From NCBI GenBank assembly GCA_031401615.1, contig JANNRS010000037.1, positions 1-15,659 of the forward strand: a DNA stretch of 15,659 nucleotides, written 5' to 3'. The position numbers and the translations under genes were made by a program. Origin of the DNA: UBA4124 sp031401615 (GTDB taxonomy: Bacteria > Patescibacteriota > Minisyncoccia > Phycocordibacterales > UBA9973). This document shows, piece by piece, positions 13,656 through 15,659 of the stretch. A model generated the notes under the pieces. The model was not told where the DNA came from and did not search any database. It worked only from the letters and a program-made list of their open reading frames with translations. Positions within the stretch are counted from its first letter, which is position 1. Each line of letters begins with the position of its first letter.

Positions 13656-15341
13656 TTATAAAGCTCTTTGTTCTGGGACGATGACTTTCTGCTTCCAGAA
13701 TTTTGATTTGACCGTAGCCATAAAAAGATGAATATCTTCGTTCTTGAGAGCAATCAAAATAATGGCATATATAAATACACCAAAGAGCCCTGAGAGTACT
13801 CCCTGCAGAAGCACTCCCACAAATCTTGCTTGGTCTACTCCTACTCCGATAAATGAGAGCAATACATAAATACCTGTAGCGGCGATGACGCTAGCTGAAA
13901 TGGTTTGAAACAATGTCCGACTAATATCGTGAGGGTGTTTGATATCTCGATAAGAAGCATGGAAATATCTCCAAAGTAAAATAGCATTGGTGATCTGACC
14001 AATTGAAAAACCAAGTGGCAACAAAAGGACTGACGCTCCACTGACACCGTCAACACGTAACACAGTAACAATAAGTTGTTGAAATATTGGACTGTACTTA
14101 AATAAAATCAAGAGTCCAGAGGTAGCAAAGATAGTAACAAATAAACCAATGAGGTTTATTTTCACCGGTGTCTTAGTATTACCTTGGGCATAAAAACCTC
14201 GGACCAAAAGTAATATCATACTTTGGGCAGCGACAGAAATTGAAAATAAAGCTAAAGCTCCAGCAACAAGTCTTGTGTCGTTCCAAGAGAAGACTCCCCC
14301 GCCTAAAAGTACTCTAACGATCTGTGCTCGAAGGACTATAAAGAAAAGAGTACACGGAATAGCAAAGAAAAGAATATTTCTTGTCGCTCTATGAACGAGC
14401 GATAGAAATTCTTCACGTTTTTTTTCTTCAAATAGACGACTGAGTGTTGGAAAGGCAGCCACGGCATAAGATATACCAATTATCATTAACGGTGTCGTTT
14501 GGATATTGTACGAGAGCTGAAAAACTGAAATAGAGCCAGCCACCAAGAGCGAAGCAAGGGCACTCATAGCAATAAAAATAATATTGTTAATAGAGAGACC
14601 CAGAGTTCTCGGTAATGACTGAGACGCTACGGCCCTAACCATTTTCCAATCAATCGCTCTTATGATTCTTGGAAACTTCCCTACTGACAAAAGCGATGGT
14701 ATTTGTATTCCAACATGAAAAAATGCTCCAAGGATCACTCCAAAAATAACTCCAAGGATCCCAAAGTGTGGATATAGAAATACAATACCAATAACAATAC
14801 CAACATTGTAGAGGAGTGGGGCTAAAGCAAATGATAGAAACTTTTGTTTTACTTGGGTAAAGGAACTAAAGAGGCTCGATAGCCCAAAAAGAAATGGCGA
14901 GAGAAGCATGACCCGAGTATAGAGAACCAAATCATTATGTTGGGCAAGAGAGAACCCTGGAGAAACGAGGCGTGAAAGGTATGGCATCAAGATAAAGACA
15001 ACAACTGAAATTGTAACCATGCCAACAAAATAAGCTGATAATAAAGAATTTGAAAAACGCTGAGTTTGTTTTTCGTCGCCCTTTTTTATATGGGACATAA
15101 TGAAAGGAATCAGAACTGTAACTGAAAAGAGTGATGCTATCGAATTGTAGAGGAAGTCAGGAATACGGAAAGACGCATAGTATACGTCTAGTGCCTGAGA
15201 TGGCCCAATAGAAGAAGCTAAAAAACGATCCCGAAACAGCCCTATAATTTGAGACAATATAGAAAAAATAGCAAGAACTAGGGCGGCCTGGTTCATTGTT
15301 GTTATATCTTTATTGAGTAGCTTCAAGAGCTTTGAGACCAT
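13656..15341 (-). CDS. murJ: Lipid II flippase MurJ (MviN family)
   Basis: A 561-residue polytopic membrane protein, slightly longer than E. coli MurJ (511), with about 14 hydrophobic segments. The N-terminus carries the family signature GLFRDRFLASSIG...YYASFRIPDFLYN (34-63), and the central region shows SLPRTLG and the IQTTPLMIIGISYAVAAFPTLS stretch of family members. It moves lipid II across the inner membrane for peptidoglycan synthesis. Its start lies 11 bases after the TPR gene stop and its end 51 bases before the lepA alternative start, so TPR-murJ-lepA may be one transcript. The C-terminal 30 residues are basic and cytoplasmic. Confidence 0.95.
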   Translation of the reverse strand: MVSKLLKLLNKDITTMNQAALVLAIFSILSQIIGLFRDRFLASSIGPSQALDVYYASFRIPDFLYNSIASLFSVTVLIPFIMSHIKKGDEKQTQRFSNSLLSAYFVGMVTISVVVFILMPYLSRLVSPGFSLAQHNDLVLYTRVMLLSPFLFGLSSLFSSFTQVKQKFLSFALAPLLYNVGIVIGIVFLYPHFGILGVIFGVILGAFFHVGIQIPSLLSVGKFPRIIRAIDWKMVRAVASQSLPRTLGLSINNIIFIAMSALASLLVAGSISVFQLSYNIQTTPLMIIGISYAVAAFPTLSRLFEEKKREEFLSLVHRATRNILFFAIPCTLFFIVLRAQIVRVLLGGGVFSWNDTRLVAGALALFSISVAAQSMILLLVRGFYAQGNTKTPVKINLIGLFVTIFATSGLLILFKYSPIFQQLIVTVLRVDGVSGASVLLLPLGFSIGQITNAILLWRYFHASYRDIKHPHDISRTLFQTISASVIAATGIYVLLSFIGVGVDQARFVGVLLQGVLSGLFGVFIYAIILIALKNEDIHLFMATVKSKFWKQKVIVPEQRAL

Positions 15342-15352
15342 AGTAAGATGAA

Positions 15353-15659
15353 TTAGTTTGCTGGTGCCTCTGGGGTTACAGTGTTAGAGCTTGTACCATT
15401 TTGAATTCTTTTTATTTGTTCATCTACTCCAGCAACTTTAGGAAACTGTTTCTTAAAAGCCTCTAGTTCTTCTACTGCTTTTGCGCGGTTACCACTTAAC
15501 TCTAATGTTCCAATATAGGAGAGGTAGGTATTGGCATTATTCGGATTCAACCCCCTAGCTCGAGCAAAAGCATCTAGTGCAGAAGTATAATCTTTGAGCA
15601 CAATATATGTATTACCCAACAAGCTGTAGCCCTGTTCATCATATGGGGCAATTGCTACA
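15353..15659 (-). CDS. TPR repeat protein, N-terminal part outside window
   Basis: The frame is open to the window edge, so only the last 101 or so residues are seen. They contain at least two tetratricopeptide-type helix pairs: YSLLGNTYIVLKDYTSALDAF...LNPNN and TYLSYIGTLELSGNRAKAVEEL. A Ser/Thr/Pro-rich tail ending EAPAN follows. TPRs mediate protein-protein contacts; the partner is unknown. In related genomes such proteins often carry an N-terminal membrane anchor, which cannot be judged here. It is immediately upstream of murJ on the same strand. Confidence 0.85.
   Translation of the reverse strand, partial: VAIAPYDEQGYSLLGNTYIVLKDYTSALDAFARARGLNPNNANTYLSYIGTLELSGNRAKAVEELEAFKKQFPKVAGVDEQIKRIQNGTSSNTVTPEAPAN

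Noticed and set aside
1..15659. CRISPR array
   Set aside because: No regularly spaced repeat series is present; the only long repeat is the two-copy structured domain.

Overview
The window looks like a mosaic of two parts that meet at a tRNA-Phe gene near position 9705. The right part (about 9705-15659) reads like the chromosome of a Candidate Phyla Radiation (Patescibacteria, Parcubacteria-like) bacterium. It has a small FtsB/DivIC-like protein, a glutaredoxin, a DedA protein, LepA/EF4, MurJ and a TPR protein. Its tRNA genes do not encode CCA, and short GC-rich palindromes are scattered between and even inside genes. This lineage call rests on gene style and remembered family resemblance, not on a search.

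The left part (1-9704) looks like an integrated mobile segment, or, as the main alternative, an assembly join to another genome. A tyrosine recombinase (8619-9554) stands about 150 bases from the 3' end of tRNA-Phe, the classic layout of a tRNA-targeting integrative element. Beside it, divergently transcribed, is a HerA/VirD4-like DNA-transfer ATPase (7205-8506). The cargo further left looks Bacteroidota-like: a lipoprotein with repeat modules and a DUF1566-type C-terminus, a small XRE regulator, a stand-alone LuxR-type HTH protein, an unrecognised 425-residue protein, and a two-gene unit at the far left.

That two-gene unit is a tRNA-dependent cyclodipeptide synthase (153-824) followed after 11 bases by a sodium:solute symporter-family transporter (836-2326). 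The synthase would make a cyclic dipeptide from aminoacyl-tRNAs; the transporter is a candidate for moving that product or a related compound.

The most unusual non-coding content is a pair of large structured segments, 2350-2816 and 5114-5453. Each begins about 20 bases after the stop codon of a plus-strand gene. They have unrelated 5' parts but share a 3' domain of about 146-149 bases that folds the same way in both copies, with matched changes in paired arms. I do not recognise the family. On the chromosomal side, tRNA-Arg(CCU) is enclosed by a perfect 15-base inverted repeat, a small hairpin copies the tRNA-Phe acceptor stem just upstream of that tRNA, and an 18-base palindrome is inserted in frame in lepA.
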